NCBI RefSeq assembly: GCF_008329585.1
Contig: NZ_NPKP01000005.1
Coordinates: 400,689-464,688, forward strand
Reading direction: 5' to 3'
DNA length: 64,000 nucleotides
Origin: Mycolicibacterium sp. P9-22
GTDB lineage: Bacteria; Actinomycetota; Actinomycetes; Mycobacteriales; Mycobacteriaceae
A program made the translations under genes and the position numbers. Positions 1 through 8,672 of the stretch are shown piece after piece (within the stretch, counting starts at the first letter, position 1; each line of letters starts with the position of its first letter). The notes under the pieces were generated by a model. It was not told the DNA's origin. It did not search any database and was given only the letters and a program-made list of their open reading frames with translations.

Positions 1-1029
1 ATCAACCGCAACAAGAAATCCATTGTGCTGGACCTCAAAACCGAGCGAGGCCGCGAACTGGTCCTGGAATTGATGCGTCACTGCGATGTGCTGCTGGAGA
101 ATTTCCGGCCCGGCACCCTCGAAAAGTGGGGTCTGGGACCCGAAGTCCTCAATCAAGCGAACCCCGACCTGGTGATCACCCGCATCTCGGCGTTCGGGCA
201 GACCGGACCACTGGCCGCCCGACCCGGTTTCGCCGCGGTGGCCGAAGCGGTCGGCGGCTTGCGCGAACTCGTCGGTGATCCGGACCGGGCCCCCGTGCGG
301 GTGGGCGTGTCGATCGGCGACTCCATCGCAGGTATCTACGCCGCATTCGGCACGGTGATGTCGTTGTACCAGCGCGAGGCCAACCGCAACTCGGGTGGTG
401 CGCCGATTGCGCTGCAACAGCGCATCATCGATGTAGCGCTCAACGAGTCCATCCTGTCGGTAATGGAATCCCTGGTGCCCGATTACCTCGCCTACGGAGT
501 GAAGCGTGAACGGGTCGGGGGGCGCATGGAGGGCATCGCCCCCAGTAATGCCTATCCCTGCAACGACGGCAACAGCATCATCATCGCCGGCAACGGCGAC
601 GCGATCTATGGCCGCTACATGCAGCTCATCGGCCGACAAGACCTGGCAGATGATCCCGACCTGCAGACCAACGCCGGCCGTTGGTCACGGCGCGATGAGC
701 TCGATGCCGCCATCGGGGAATGGACCAGCCGACACACCCGCGACGAAGCCCTCGCGTTGCTCGACGAGGCCGGCGTACCGTCGGGACCCATTTACACCGC
801 CGCCGACATCTGTGCGGACGCACAGTACGCCGCCCGCAACATGATCCAGGAATTCTCCGTGGACACCGGCGGTGACCGGCCCGCCACCGTCGGCTTCACC
901 GGAATCGTTCCCGTCATCGGCGGAGCCTCGCTGCCGATCCGCAACATCGGCCCAGACCTCGGTGAACACACCGATCAGGTGCTGTCCGAACTGCTCGGCG
1001 TCGACTCAACCTCAGGAGCACACCGATGA
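1..1029 (+). CDS. CaiB/BaiF family CoA-transferase (5' truncated)
   Basis: Class III (CaiB/BaiF) CoA-transferase, cut by the left edge: the frame is open from base 1 and its first residues, INRNKKSIVLDLK, are the conserved N-terminal strand that normally sits about 50 residues into the protein. Family members move CoA between a thioester and a carboxylic acid. Further family signatures are DVLLENFRPGTLEKWG and SAFGQTGP. At IIDVALNES the aligned place of the FRC catalytic aspartate appears to be Glu, as in many relatives (my alignment by eye). 342 residues are visible. The stop overlaps the next start (ATGA), so it is co-translated with the lyase-like gene. The substrate is not evident. Confidence 0.9.
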   Translation: MNRNKKSIVLDLKTERGRELVLELMRHCDVLLENFRPGTLEKWGLGPEVLNQANPDLVITRISAFGQTGPLAARPGFAAVAEAVGGLRELVGDPDRAPVRVGVSIGDSIAGIYAAFGTVMSLYQREANRNSGGAPIALQQRIIDVALNESILSVMESLVPDYLAYGVKRERVGGRMEGIAPSNAYPCNDGNSIIIAGNGDAIYGRYMQLIGRQDLADDPDLQTNAGRWSRRDELDAAIGEWTSRHTRDEALALLDEAGVPSGPIYTAADICADAQYAARNMIQEFSVDTGGDRPATVGFTGIVPVIGGASLPIRNIGPDLGEHTDQVLSELLGVDSTSGAHR

Positions 1030-1967
1030 ACCACACCTACCAACCTCAATCCGCCCTGCGCGACGTCACCCTGCGTGACGGTCTCCAACTGACCGGAAAG
1101 CTGCTGCCGACCGAACGCAAGGTCGAAATCGCGCGTGCACTGCTGTCATTCGGTGTCCCCGAATTGGAGATCGGGTCCATGGCCCGGGGTGACCTGGTAC
1201 CGCCGATGGCCAACACCCTCGATGTGATCTCCGAGCTCAGTGCCGAAGAACTCGACAAGTGCTGGGTGTGGGTCGCCACACCCCGCCACATCGAGAAAGC
1301 CGCCGCCGCAGGTGCCCGGAAGTTCCAGTACTGCCTGTCGGCCTCCGACGCGCACAACCAGGCCAATATCGGCCGTACAACCGAAGCGAGCCTGGCCGCC
1401 TTCCCCGACGCGGCCGCCATCACCACAGATGTCGGCGGCACCATCGAACTCTGCATCGCCACCGCGTTCACCTGCCCGTTCGAGGGCGAAATCCCCATTG
1501 ACCGGGTCATCGCCATCGCCGATGACCCACGCACCGACGGCGCGGCAGATCTCGTCCTGTGCGACACCCTCGGCCAGGCCGTGCCCCGGCAGGTCAGCCA
1601 GCTGTTCGAAGCTGCCCGGGCACGGACTCCCCAGCGCCGCCTGGTTTTTCACGGTCATGACACCTGGGGGCTGGGGGTGGCGAACACGCTGACCGCCATC
1701 GGCGCCGGTGCCGCCATGGTGGACGGGTCACTCGGTGGGCTCGGCGGTTGCCCGTTCGCCCCCGGTGCCAGTGGTAATACCTCGACCGAAGACCTGCTCT
1801 TCGCCACCCAACCCCATTGGTTCACACCCGAGGTCCTTGAATCCATGGTCGGTGTCACCGACAAGATGCTTGCCGAGCTCGGCGAGCCGAACCGTTCCAA
1901 GACCGCGCAGGGCGCCCGCTCGGAGGCCCACAAGTTCGGGTGGGTCATCACCGGAGGTCCGCACTGA
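1026..1967 (+). CDS. Hydroxymethylglutaryl-CoA lyase-like aldolase (DRE-TIM superfamily)
   Basis: 313 aa, close to the usual HMG-CoA lyase length. The N-terminal RDVTLRDGLQ is the divalent-metal/catalytic DRE-type motif, HGHDTWG supplies the metal-binding histidines, and GLGGCPFAPGASGN is the HMGL signature with the mobile-loop cysteine. The reaction is expected to be retro-aldol cleavage of a 3-hydroxy-3-methylacyl-CoA-type thioester. Lying between a CoA-transferase (4-base overlap) and a 2-hydroxyacid dehydrogenase (start directly after this stop), it probably acts on a CoA ester made by the first. The substrate may be a branched dicarboxylic acyl-CoA rather than HMG-CoA, but that is inference. 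Confidence 0.88.
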   Translation: MNHTYQPQSALRDVTLRDGLQLTGKLLPTERKVEIARALLSFGVPELEIGSMARGDLVPPMANTLDVISELSAEELDKCWVWVATPRHIEKAAAAGARKFQYCLSASDAHNQANIGRTTEASLAAFPDAAAITTDVGGTIELCIATAFTCPFEGEIPIDRVIAIADDPRTDGAADLVLCDTLGQAVPRQVSQLFEAARARTPQRRLVFHGHDTWGLGVANTLTAIGAGAAMVDGSLGGLGGCPFAPGASGNTSTEDLLFATQPHWFTPEVLESMVGVTDKMLAELGEPNRSKTAQGARSEAHKFGWVITGGPH

Positions 1968-2960
1968 ATGCCGACCGACTTCTTGGTGACCACCGCCCTG
2001 CCCGATCCCGGTATGGCGATGCTGCATCAGGCCGGCACCGTCACACTCGCCGACACTCCACTGACCTATGCCGAACTGTCCGAGGCCTGTCGGTCCGGTG
2101 AGTTCAAAGTTGTGGTGGCGCAACTCGGTGACACCTTCGACGGCGCACTCCTGGAGCGAGCCGCCATCGGCGGCATCAGTAACTACGCGGTCGGAGTCAA
2201 CAACATCGATATCGCGGCCGCCACCCGCAACGCGATCATGGTGGGTAACACGCCCGGGGTGTTGACCGACGCGACCGCCGACATCGCCATGCTGCTCGTG
2301 CTGGCCGTCGCACGGCGCTGTGTGGAAGCCGACCAGTTGGTCCGGTCTGGACAGTTCACCGGCTGGCAGCCCGAGCTCATGCTCGGCCATGACATCACCG
2401 GGAAAACGTTGGGACTGGCAGGATTCGGGCGCATCGCCCGTGCTACCGCACGACGTGCACTGGCATTCGGCATGGACGTGGCGTTCTGCCCGCGACCGCC
2501 CGGCGATCGCACTGTCGACGACGGCGAACTGGGTGATTTCGCGGGCCGGGTTCGGCACCTGTCCTGGCCGGAACTGGTCGAGACGAGCGATTACCTCTCG
2601 CTGCATGTGCCGCTGACCGAACAGACCCATCATCTGGTCGACGCCGCGGTGCTGACACGTATGAAATCGTCTGCGATTCTGGTGAACACCGCGCGGGGAC
2701 CGGTCGTGGACGAGCACGCTCTGGTCGCCGCACTCGAACGCGGCGAGATCGCCGGTGCGGGCCTCGACGTGTACGAGGCGGAACCGACGCTGGCCCCCGG
2801 ACTGGCGGACCTGCCGAACACGATACTGCTACCCCACGTCGGCAGCGCGACCGTCGCTGTCCGGGCGGAGATGGCCCGGTTGTGCGCGAACAATGCGGTC
2901 GCCCTCGCCCGGGGAATCACACCACCGCATCCGGTCAACCCGGACGCCTGGACCCGATGA
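1968..2960 (+). CDS. D-isomer-specific 2-hydroxyacid dehydrogenase
   Basis: 330 aa NAD(P)-dependent dehydrogenase of the D-2-hydroxyacid family, reducing 2-oxoacids to D-2-hydroxyacids or the reverse. The Rossmann motif is GLAGFGRIAR around residues 147-156. Catalytic residues are visible as Arg in NTARGPVVDE, Glu in YEAEPT and His in LLPHVGSAT. ATG follows the lyase stop with no gap, so the three genes form one operon. Glyoxylate/hydroxypyruvate reductase is the nearest general role; the operon suggests it handles the oxoacid released by the lyase. Confidence 0.88.
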   Translation: MPTDFLVTTALPDPGMAMLHQAGTVTLADTPLTYAELSEACRSGEFKVVVAQLGDTFDGALLERAAIGGISNYAVGVNNIDIAAATRNAIMVGNTPGVLTDATADIAMLLVLAVARRCVEADQLVRSGQFTGWQPELMLGHDITGKTLGLAGFGRIARATARRALAFGMDVAFCPRPPGDRTVDDGELGDFAGRVRHLSWPELVETSDYLSLHVPLTEQTHHLVDAAVLTRMKSSAILVNTARGPVVDEHALVAALERGEIAGAGLDVYEAEPTLAPGLADLPNTILLPHVGSATVAVRAEMARLCANNAVALARGITPPHPVNPDAWTR

Positions 2961-2985
2961 CGGTCACCGACGGAAATCGGCTATC

Positions 2986-3771
2986 TCACAGGCCCTTCCG
3001 TCCGCCGAGGGTCCTCGTGACGCGCTCGGCACTACCCACCAACAGGTCCACCCACGCCTCACACTGAGCAAGCGGCATCCGCAGCGTCGGACCACTGATC
3101 ATCAATGCACCGACGATGTCGCCCGACGCGTCGAACACCGGCGCCGACAACCCTGATGCCGAGCCCTCCCGCTCGCCGGCGCTGATCGCATAGCCGTCCT
3201 CTTTGGCCTTCGCGATCAGCGCCCGCAACTCGTCGGGGCTGGTCACCGTGCCGTCGGTCATCGGCTCCAACGGGCCGGCAAGAATCTCCTCGGCCAGTGC
3301 CGGATTCCATGCCAACAACACTCGTCCAGCCGAGCCGGCATGCAGCGGAATCAGCTTTCCCACAGACATGTCACGACGCAGGGCGTGGCGGGTTTCGGCA
3401 ATGGCGACACAAACCCGGTAATGCTGCTCGACCCGGAAAAAGCAGGCCGTCTCTCCTGTTACGTCACGAAGCTCGGTCAATACCGGCTTGAGCACCGAAA
3501 GGATATCGAGGTCCTTCATGGCAGATGCCGCCCAATAGGCCATGCGCGTCCCCACCCGCACCTGATCCCCGACCCGGTCCAGAAATCCCTGAGCCGCCAT
3601 GTTCGTCACCAGCCGTTGCACGGTCGACGTCGGGAGGCCGGTTGCCTGCTGCAGTTCACCCAGAGTCATCGACGGCCGGGACAACGTGAACGCGTCCAGG
3701 ATCTCGGTGATCTTGCCCAGGACCAGCAACGGCTTCTTGTTGCTCGCGGCATCACTGAGTTCGGCAGACAT
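2986..3771 (-). CDS. IclR family transcriptional regulator
   Basis: 261 aa, normal for IclR. The N-terminal winged helix (about residues 15-80, with SMTLGELQQATGLPTSTVQRLV) is followed by the C-terminal effector-binding domain, with MSVGKLIPLHAGSAGRVLLA as the family landmark. It converges on the three-gene enzyme operon (25 bases from its stop) and diverges from the TetR/nitroreductase cluster, so it could control either side. IclR proteins commonly respond to small organic acids, which fits the dehydrogenase and lyase. No clear operator palindrome was identified for it. Confidence 0.9.
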   Translation of the reverse strand: MSAELSDAASNKKPLLVLGKITEILDAFTLSRPSMTLGELQQATGLPTSTVQRLVTNMAAQGFLDRVGDQVRVGTRMAYWAASAMKDLDILSVLKPVLTELRDVTGETACFFRVEQHYRVCVAIAETRHALRRDMSVGKLIPLHAGSAGRVLLAWNPALAEEILAGPLEPMTDGTVTSPDELRALIAKAKEDGYAISAGEREGSASGLSAPVFDASGDIVGALMISGPTLRMPLAQCEAWVDLLVGSAERVTRTLGGRKGL

Positions 3772-3872
3772 GGTCGAATTTTACCTTCGCACAGCGGACA
3801 ACAGACTCTCGCCGCGCAGTCGACGACGAGGTCCCCGACTTGACCGGATGCTGCCTCCGCTTTATGGTTGGA

Positions 3873-3889
3873 GATACGGAGGCAGTATC
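3873..3889. promoter_or_regulatory. Candidate TetR operator upstream of TetR/nitroreductase cluster
   Basis: GATAC and GTATC arms flank GGAGGCA, 28 bases before the TetR start. CTGCCTCCG at 3851-3859 and CGGAGGCAG at 3877-3885 form a second perfect inverted pair, so the site is doubly symmetric. It lies in the IclR/TetR divergent region. Confidence 0.5.
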
Positions 3890-3916
3890 CGTTTCAATTC
3901 GGTTCAGGAGAAGGCC

Positions 3917-4534
3917 ATGAGCACCGAGGCACCGCAGCAAGGACGCAAGGCCCGCGCCGATGTCCAGCGCAACCGCTCAGCGCTGCTCGATGCCGCGCAG
4001 AAGCACTTCCTCAAACACGGCGTGGGCACCTCGCTTGAGGCCGTCGCCAAGGAGGCCGGCGTGGGGCCGGGCACGCTGTACCGGCACTTCCCGACCCGGG
4101 AAGCCCTGCTGGCGGCGGTTCTTCAGAGTCGTCGACAGGAGTTGGAGACTCGCCGCGCGGAAATCGAGCGGATTGACGACGCGCTGAGCGCCCTGCGGCA
4201 TTGGATGCGGGCGATGGAGGAGTACTTCAGTGCCTTCAGCGGCCTGCCGGAGCCGCTGATGGCCGCGGCCAGAGCTCAGGACCCCGACAACCCGTTGACC
4301 ATCCCGTGTCACGACATCATCGCGACAACAGACGAATACCTGCACACCGCGCAGCGCGCAGGGCAGGTTCGACCCTCGGTCCAAGGAGAGGATCTGTTCC
4401 TCGCGGCCGTCTCCGTGGCCTGGACCATGGGCGTCGGCAACATCGACAAGCCATCTCTGGACCGGTTGCGCGGACTCATCGAACACGGTTATCGCGAGAC
4501 GGGCGACGAGCCGGGATCGAAGGCCAGGCCATGA
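3917..4534 (+). CDS. TetR/AcrR family transcriptional regulator
   Basis: 205 aa from the ATG at 3917, chosen because CAGGAGAAG lies just upstream and the HTH then begins at the usual distance; the same frame is open much further upstream and overlaps the IclR gene. The N-terminal HTH shows SLEAVAKEAGVGPGTLYRHFPTR (given here as a landmark at about residues 35-57). The C-terminal ligand domain is not recognisable. The stop overlaps the nitroreductase start (ATGA), so it is the first gene of the + strand block and probably autoregulates through the palindromes at 3851-3889. Confidence 0.9.
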   Translation: MSTEAPQQGRKARADVQRNRSALLDAAQKHFLKHGVGTSLEAVAKEAGVGPGTLYRHFPTREALLAAVLQSRRQELETRRAEIERIDDALSALRHWMRAMEEYFSAFSGLPEPLMAAARAQDPDNPLTIPCHDIIATTDEYLHTAQRAGQVRPSVQGEDLFLAAVSVAWTMGVGNIDKPSLDRLRGLIEHGYRETGDEPGSKARP

Positions 4535-5259
4535 CCATCGACACCGCATTCCCCGCACCCCTGGTGGAACTCCTGCAGTCGCGGCGTTCGGCACGGCAGT
4601 TCCTTCGGACACCGATGTCCGCAGCCGATATTCGGGCGGTCCTGGAGGATGCGCAGCGCGCGCCGTCGAACAGCAACACCCAACCGTGGGTGGTGCACGT
4701 CGTCTCCGAGGCCAAGCGTGATGCGCTCGCCGCTGAACTGGTGCGCGCCTTCGAGGAGGAGCGCCTTTCACCGGACTTCACAGCCGATTACGGCCAGGAC
4801 GTCTATCTACAACGCTCGCAAGCCCACGCCGCAGTGATCTACGGGACGCTCGGGGTGGACCGCTCCGACGCCGATGGCCGCCGGGACGTGGTGCGGGACA
4901 ATCTCAGATTCTATGGTGCTCCGCACGTCGCCTTCTTGTTCATGCCGCTCCTCGGTGACGGGGTGCGCACCGCAGGCGACATCGGCATGTACGCCCAGAA
5001 CTTCCTGTTGTCGCTGACTGCGCGGGGCTTCCACGGCATCCCACAGACGATTCTCGGGATGTACGCCGACGTTGTGCGCAGCGCGCTGGACATCTCCGAT
5101 GACTACAAACTGCTGTTCGGTATCTCGTTCGGCACGGCCGACCCGGATGCGCCGGTGAACCGGATTCGGATGCACCGTCTGCCGGTTGAGCAGAGTGTCG
5201 TCATGCACGGCTTCGCCGATTCACCAACCCGGTTATCCGACCAGGGGTTTGAAACATGA
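4531..5259 (+). CDS. Nitroreductase family protein
   Basis: 242 aa FMN-dependent nitroreductase-fold protein. Landmarks are LLQSRRSARQF near the N-terminus (FMN phosphate binding), APSNSNTQPWVVHVV around residues 45-60, and GIPQTILGMY in the C-terminal half. The family reduces nitro groups, quinones or related substrates using NAD(P)H. The start ATG overlaps the TetR stop, and its own stop overlaps the hydrolase start (ATGA), indicating translational coupling along a TetR-controlled operon. The physiological substrate cannot be read from sequence. Confidence 0.9.
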   Translation: MTIDTAFPAPLVELLQSRRSARQFLRTPMSAADIRAVLEDAQRAPSNSNTQPWVVHVVSEAKRDALAAELVRAFEEERLSPDFTADYGQDVYLQRSQAHAAVIYGTLGVDRSDADGRRDVVRDNLRFYGAPHVAFLFMPLLGDGVRTAGDIGMYAQNFLLSLTARGFHGIPQTILGMYADVVRSALDISDDYKLLFGISFGTADPDAPVNRIRMHRLPVEQSVVMHGFADSPTRLSDQGFET

Positions 5260-6164
5260 GCACCGAGCGAAACTCGATCACCACGGTGCGGTCCGGGGTA
5301 CTGGATGTCGCCGTCGAGCGACATGGCGACACCACGGGCTGGCCGGTGGTGCTACTGCACGGATTTCCCTACGACGTACGCGGTTACGACGACGTCGTCG
5401 AACACCTGTGCGCGGCGGGGGCGCACGTGGTCGTACCCTACCTGCGCGGCTACGGCCCGACCCGTTTTCTCGACGCGGCCACACCCCGCTCCGGCCAGCA
5501 AGCCGCGCTGGCCGCAGACCTGCATGATCTGATCGGCACCCTGCACTTGGATCGGCCGGTCGTCGCCGGCTTCGACTGGGGCGGGCGTGCGGCATGCATC
5601 ACTGCCGCACTCTGGCCGGAGTCGGTGCAGTCGCTGGTGACTGTGTCCGGCTACAACGTGCAGGACATCGCGGCCGCGGGCACCCCGGCGTCACCGTCGT
5701 TCGAACGGAACTACTGGTATCAGTACTACCTGCACGGCGCGCGCGGCGCGGCAGGACTGCAGGCGCACCGGCGAGAGTTCGCGCGGTTGTTGTGGCAGGA
5801 GTGGTCCCCCACGTGGACCTTCACCGACGATCAGTTCGATTCCACCGCAGCCTCTTTCGATAATCCCGATTTCGTCGAGGTTGTCGTGCATTCCTACCGG
5901 CATCGCTACGGCCTGGTTGAGGGCGATCCGGCCTACCAACAGCTCGAGGACCTGCTCGCCGCTCAGCCACGCATCGAGGTGCCCACGGTCATCATCGATC
6001 CGACCCGGGATCCGCTCGTTCCCGTCCCACCGTCACGCGCCACGCATGAATCCCATTTCTCGGCGCTGCTCGACATCCGCGCGGTCGAGACCGGCCACAA
6101 CGTCCCCCAGGAAGCTCCGCAGGCATTCGCCGACGCGATCGTGTACGCGCGCCGCTCCGCCTGA
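5256..6164 (+). CDS. Alpha/beta hydrolase, epoxide hydrolase/dehalogenase-like
   Basis: 302 aa alpha/beta-hydrolase fold. HGFPYD (oxyanion HG motif) comes early, and the nucleophile elbow is GFDWGG, with Asp rather than Ser, as in epoxide hydrolases and haloalkane dehalogenases. A late IDPTRDPLVP gives the acid region and GHNVPQEAP the catalytic His. An aspartyl nucleophile implies an alkyl-enzyme ester route, so epoxide or C-halogen hydrolysis is more likely than simple esterase activity. It overlaps the nitroreductase stop by 4 bases. Confidence 0.87.
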   Translation: MSTERNSITTVRSGVLDVAVERHGDTTGWPVVLLHGFPYDVRGYDDVVEHLCAAGAHVVVPYLRGYGPTRFLDAATPRSGQQAALAADLHDLIGTLHLDRPVVAGFDWGGRAACITAALWPESVQSLVTVSGYNVQDIAAAGTPASPSFERNYWYQYYLHGARGAAGLQAHRREFARLLWQEWSPTWTFTDDQFDSTAASFDNPDFVEVVVHSYRHRYGLVEGDPAYQQLEDLLAAQPRIEVPTVIIDPTRDPLVPVPPSRATHESHFSALLDIRAVETGHNVPQEAPQAFADAIVYARRSA

Positions 6165-6233
6165 GCGCGGATGCACCTGGGTGTCGCCCACCACCCCAAC
6201 CCGCCCTCGACCGGGCCGGGCACAACGAAAGGC

Positions 6234-6986
6234 ATGACCATGAAAATCGGAATCATCGGCGTCGGGCACATCGGCAAAACCCTGAGCCAGCGACTCGCAG
6301 CGGCCGGACACGACGTGAAGGTGGCCAACTCACGCGGCCCAGAAACGATCGGAGCCGACGCGCTGCGTACCGGGGCACGGGCGGTACCGGCATCCGAGGC
6401 CGTCACGGATGTCGACGTCTTGATCCTCTCCACGCCTCTCGGCCGCATTCCCGACATCGCACCGATCGTGGCCGGCGCAGCACCGGACACTGTCGTCATC
6501 GACACCTCCAACTACTACCCGGCCAGGGACTCCGAGATCCAGGCCATCGAGGACGGCCAAGTTGAAAGCCACTGGGTGGCAGAACAACTCGGCCGCCCAG
6601 TCGTGAAGGCCTGGAATGCCATCGGGTCAGGGTCATTCGCCAACAAGAACACACCCCCGGGAACGCCGGGCCGCATCGCGATTCCCGTTGCCGCCGATGA
6701 CGCCACGTCACGGGCCCTGGGCATCGCTCTGGTCGAGGAGACCGGCTTCGACGGCTTCGACGCCGGAGGGTTGGACCAGTCGTGGCGCCAGCAACCCGGA
6801 ACGCCGGTCTACTGCACCGATCTGACCAGCGACGAAATGCCGGCCGCGCTCGCCACAGCCGATGCTGCCCGATCACCCAAACGCCGCGACATCGGCATGG
6901 CCGCCGTCGCGGAACGGTTCGGCGCCGACGGGGCAAACCCCGACGAAGACTATGGCGTGCGTCTGAATCGCGTCCTCAACATGTGA
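6234..6986 (+). CDS. NADPH-dependent F420 reductase-like oxidoreductase (copy 1)
   Basis: 250 aa. The N-terminal nucleotide site is MKIGIIGVGHIG, with VANSRGPET as the F420/NADP oxidoreductase landmark and IDTSNYYPARD in the middle. ATG 6234 (ATGACCATGAAA) is chosen because GAAAGG precedes it; a longer frame to 6171 would add a non-homologous leader. Family members pass hydride between NADPH and F420H2, though many paralogues bind only NADP. A second, divergent copy lies at 7959, with a luciferase-like F420 enzyme between them, suggesting a local cofactor-recycling unit. Confidence 0.85.
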   Translation: MTMKIGIIGVGHIGKTLSQRLAAAGHDVKVANSRGPETIGADALRTGARAVPASEAVTDVDVLILSTPLGRIPDIAPIVAGAAPDTVVIDTSNYYPARDSEIQAIEDGQVESHWVAEQLGRPVVKAWNAIGSGSFANKNTPPGTPGRIAIPVAADDATSRALGIALVEETGFDGFDAGGLDQSWRQQPGTPVYCTDLTSDEMPAALATADAARSPKRRDIGMAAVAERFGADGANPDEDYGVRLNRVLNM

Positions 6987-7030
6987 CGGCGCGCTCATTC
7001 CCACAGACAATCAACGCAGAACGGAAACTC

Positions 7031-7909
7031 ATGAATCTCAACGAATCAGACTCGGCTCCGCGCGATCCGGCGAGCAAGCCCGACTTGGGGATGTTCGGCG
7101 TGTGGACGACCAATCCGGTCTCGCCGGAAGTGGCCGTCGACATCGAACGCCTCGGTTACGGAGCGGTGTGGGCAAGTAGCGCCGCGGCCGACGACCTGTC
7201 CTGGGTCGACCCGATCTTCGATCGGACCACCGCCTTGAAGGCGGCCACCGGGATCATCAACATCTGGACCTCTCCTGCCGGACCCGTGGCAGCGGCGTTT
7301 CACCGCCTCGAGGACCGTCACCCAGGGCGGTTCGTGCTCGGCATCGGCGCAGGCCATCGTGAGGCCATCTCGCAATGGGAGAAGCCGTTCGACGCACTCA
7401 CTGCCTATCTCGATGACCTGGACCGCTACGGTGTGCCCGCCGACCGGCGCGTTCTTGCCGCGCTCGGCGACGGGATCCTGAAGTTGTCGGCGCGTCGCGG
7501 TGCCGGCGCGCACCCGTATCTCACCACCCCGGAGCACACCGCCCGGGCGCGTGAGGTGATGGGGCCGGCGGCCTTCTTGGCGCCGGAACAAAAGATCGTG
7601 CTGTCCGAGGATGTCGCGGAGTCCCGCGCATCGGGCCGCACGGCACTCGACCTGTATTTCGGTTTGGCCAATTACCGCAACAGTTGGAAACGACTCGGCT
7701 TCCACGACCGCGATGTGGCCAAACCCGGAAGCGACGCGCTGGTCGATGCCGTCATCGCCTACGGCAGCGTCGATCAGGTTGCCCAACGCCTGCAACAACA
7801 CAGCGCCGCCGGCGCCGATCACGTGGCCATTCAGGTCATCGGCGGGCAGCAGCTGGTGCCGGTGCTGACGACCCTTGCTCCCGCACTGGGCCTGTCGCCA
7901 CAACGGTGA
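7031..7909 (+). CDS. LLM class F420-dependent oxidoreductase
   Basis: 292 aa luciferase-like TIM-barrel protein of the F420-dependent subgroup (TIGR03620-like). Landmarks are MFGVWTTNPVSPE, RLGYGAVWAS, FHRLEDRHPGRFVLGIGAGHRE and the C-terminal AAGADHVAIQV. ATG 7031 is preferred; the frame stays open to 6782 but that part overlaps the previous gene. It should catalyse an F420/F420H2-linked redox step on a small molecule. A paralogue sits at 41625 in this window. It is flanked on both sides by F420-reductase-like genes on the same strand. Confidence 0.88.
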   Translation: MNLNESDSAPRDPASKPDLGMFGVWTTNPVSPEVAVDIERLGYGAVWASSAAADDLSWVDPIFDRTTALKAATGIINIWTSPAGPVAAAFHRLEDRHPGRFVLGIGAGHREAISQWEKPFDALTAYLDDLDRYGVPADRRVLAALGDGILKLSARRGAGAHPYLTTPEHTARAREVMGPAAFLAPEQKIVLSEDVAESRASGRTALDLYFGLANYRNSWKRLGFHDRDVAKPGSDALVDAVIAYGSVDQVAQRLQQHSAAGADHVAIQVIGGQQLVPVLTTLAPALGLSPQR

Positions 7910-7958
7910 CGACCCCGCGGCCGGACACCACACAAAACCAAAAGAAACGGAATCAGCC

Positions 7959-8672
7959 ATGACGACCCTTGGGATCATCGGAAGTGGGAACATCGGCACG
8001 GCCGTGGCCCGGCTGGCGGTGGCGGCCGGCATCGAGGTCGTCATTGCCAATTCGCGAGGACCCGAAAGCCTTACCGACGTCATAGATCAACTGGGAGATC
8101 ACGCCACAGCCGCCACGATCCAGGATGCGGCCGGCAGCGGCGTCGCCGTACTGCTCAGTATCCCGATTTCGGCCTACCGCAACCTCCCCGAAGGACTGTT
8201 GGACGGACGAACGGTACTCGACACCGGCAACTACTACCCCTCCCGCGACGGTCGCATCCCGGAACTGGACTCCGGTCGATACACCCAACTGCAGCTGGGC
8301 CAGAAATTGCTGCCCGGGGCTGTCCTGGTGAAGGCGTTCAGCAACATCCTCGCCCATCACATTCCACAACTCGCTCGACCGTCGGGGGCACCAGACCGCA
8401 CCGCGTTGCCCATCGCCAGTGACAACACCGAAGCACGTGATCTAGCAGCCGGTCTGATCGACCGCCTCGGATTCGACACCCTCGATGCCGGACCGGCCTC
8501 GCAGACATGGCGGTTCGAGCCCGAGTCGGCCGGTTATACGCAGATCTACCTGTCCGATCCAACCGTGTCGCCGGCCGACTTCATGACCACTCCGGGTGCG
8601 CCGGTCTCCAAAGAGACGCTGCGCGCGGCGCTGGCTTCGGCCACGCCCGTGGACGTGGCCGCGCGTGACTAG
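7959..8672 (+). CDS. NADPH-dependent F420 reductase-like oxidoreductase (copy 2)
   Basis: 237 aa, same fold as the gene at 6234: LGIIGSGNIGTAVARLA dinucleotide site, IANSRGPES, and DTGNYYPSRDGR. ATG 7959 puts the glycine motif at the very N-terminus as expected; the frame opens earlier but overlaps the luciferase-like gene. The copies differ through most of their length, so this is not a recent duplication. Its TAG stop is shared, in the 4-base CTAG, with the converging GH5 gene. Confidence 0.85.
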   Translation: MTTLGIIGSGNIGTAVARLAVAAGIEVVIANSRGPESLTDVIDQLGDHATAATIQDAAGSGVAVLLSIPISAYRNLPEGLLDGRTVLDTGNYYPSRDGRIPELDSGRYTQLQLGQKLLPGAVLVKAFSNILAHHIPQLARPSGAPDRTALPIASDNTEARDLAAGLIDRLGFDTLDAGPASQTWRFEPESAGYTQIYLSDPTVSPADFMTTPGAPVSKETLRAALASATPVDVAARD

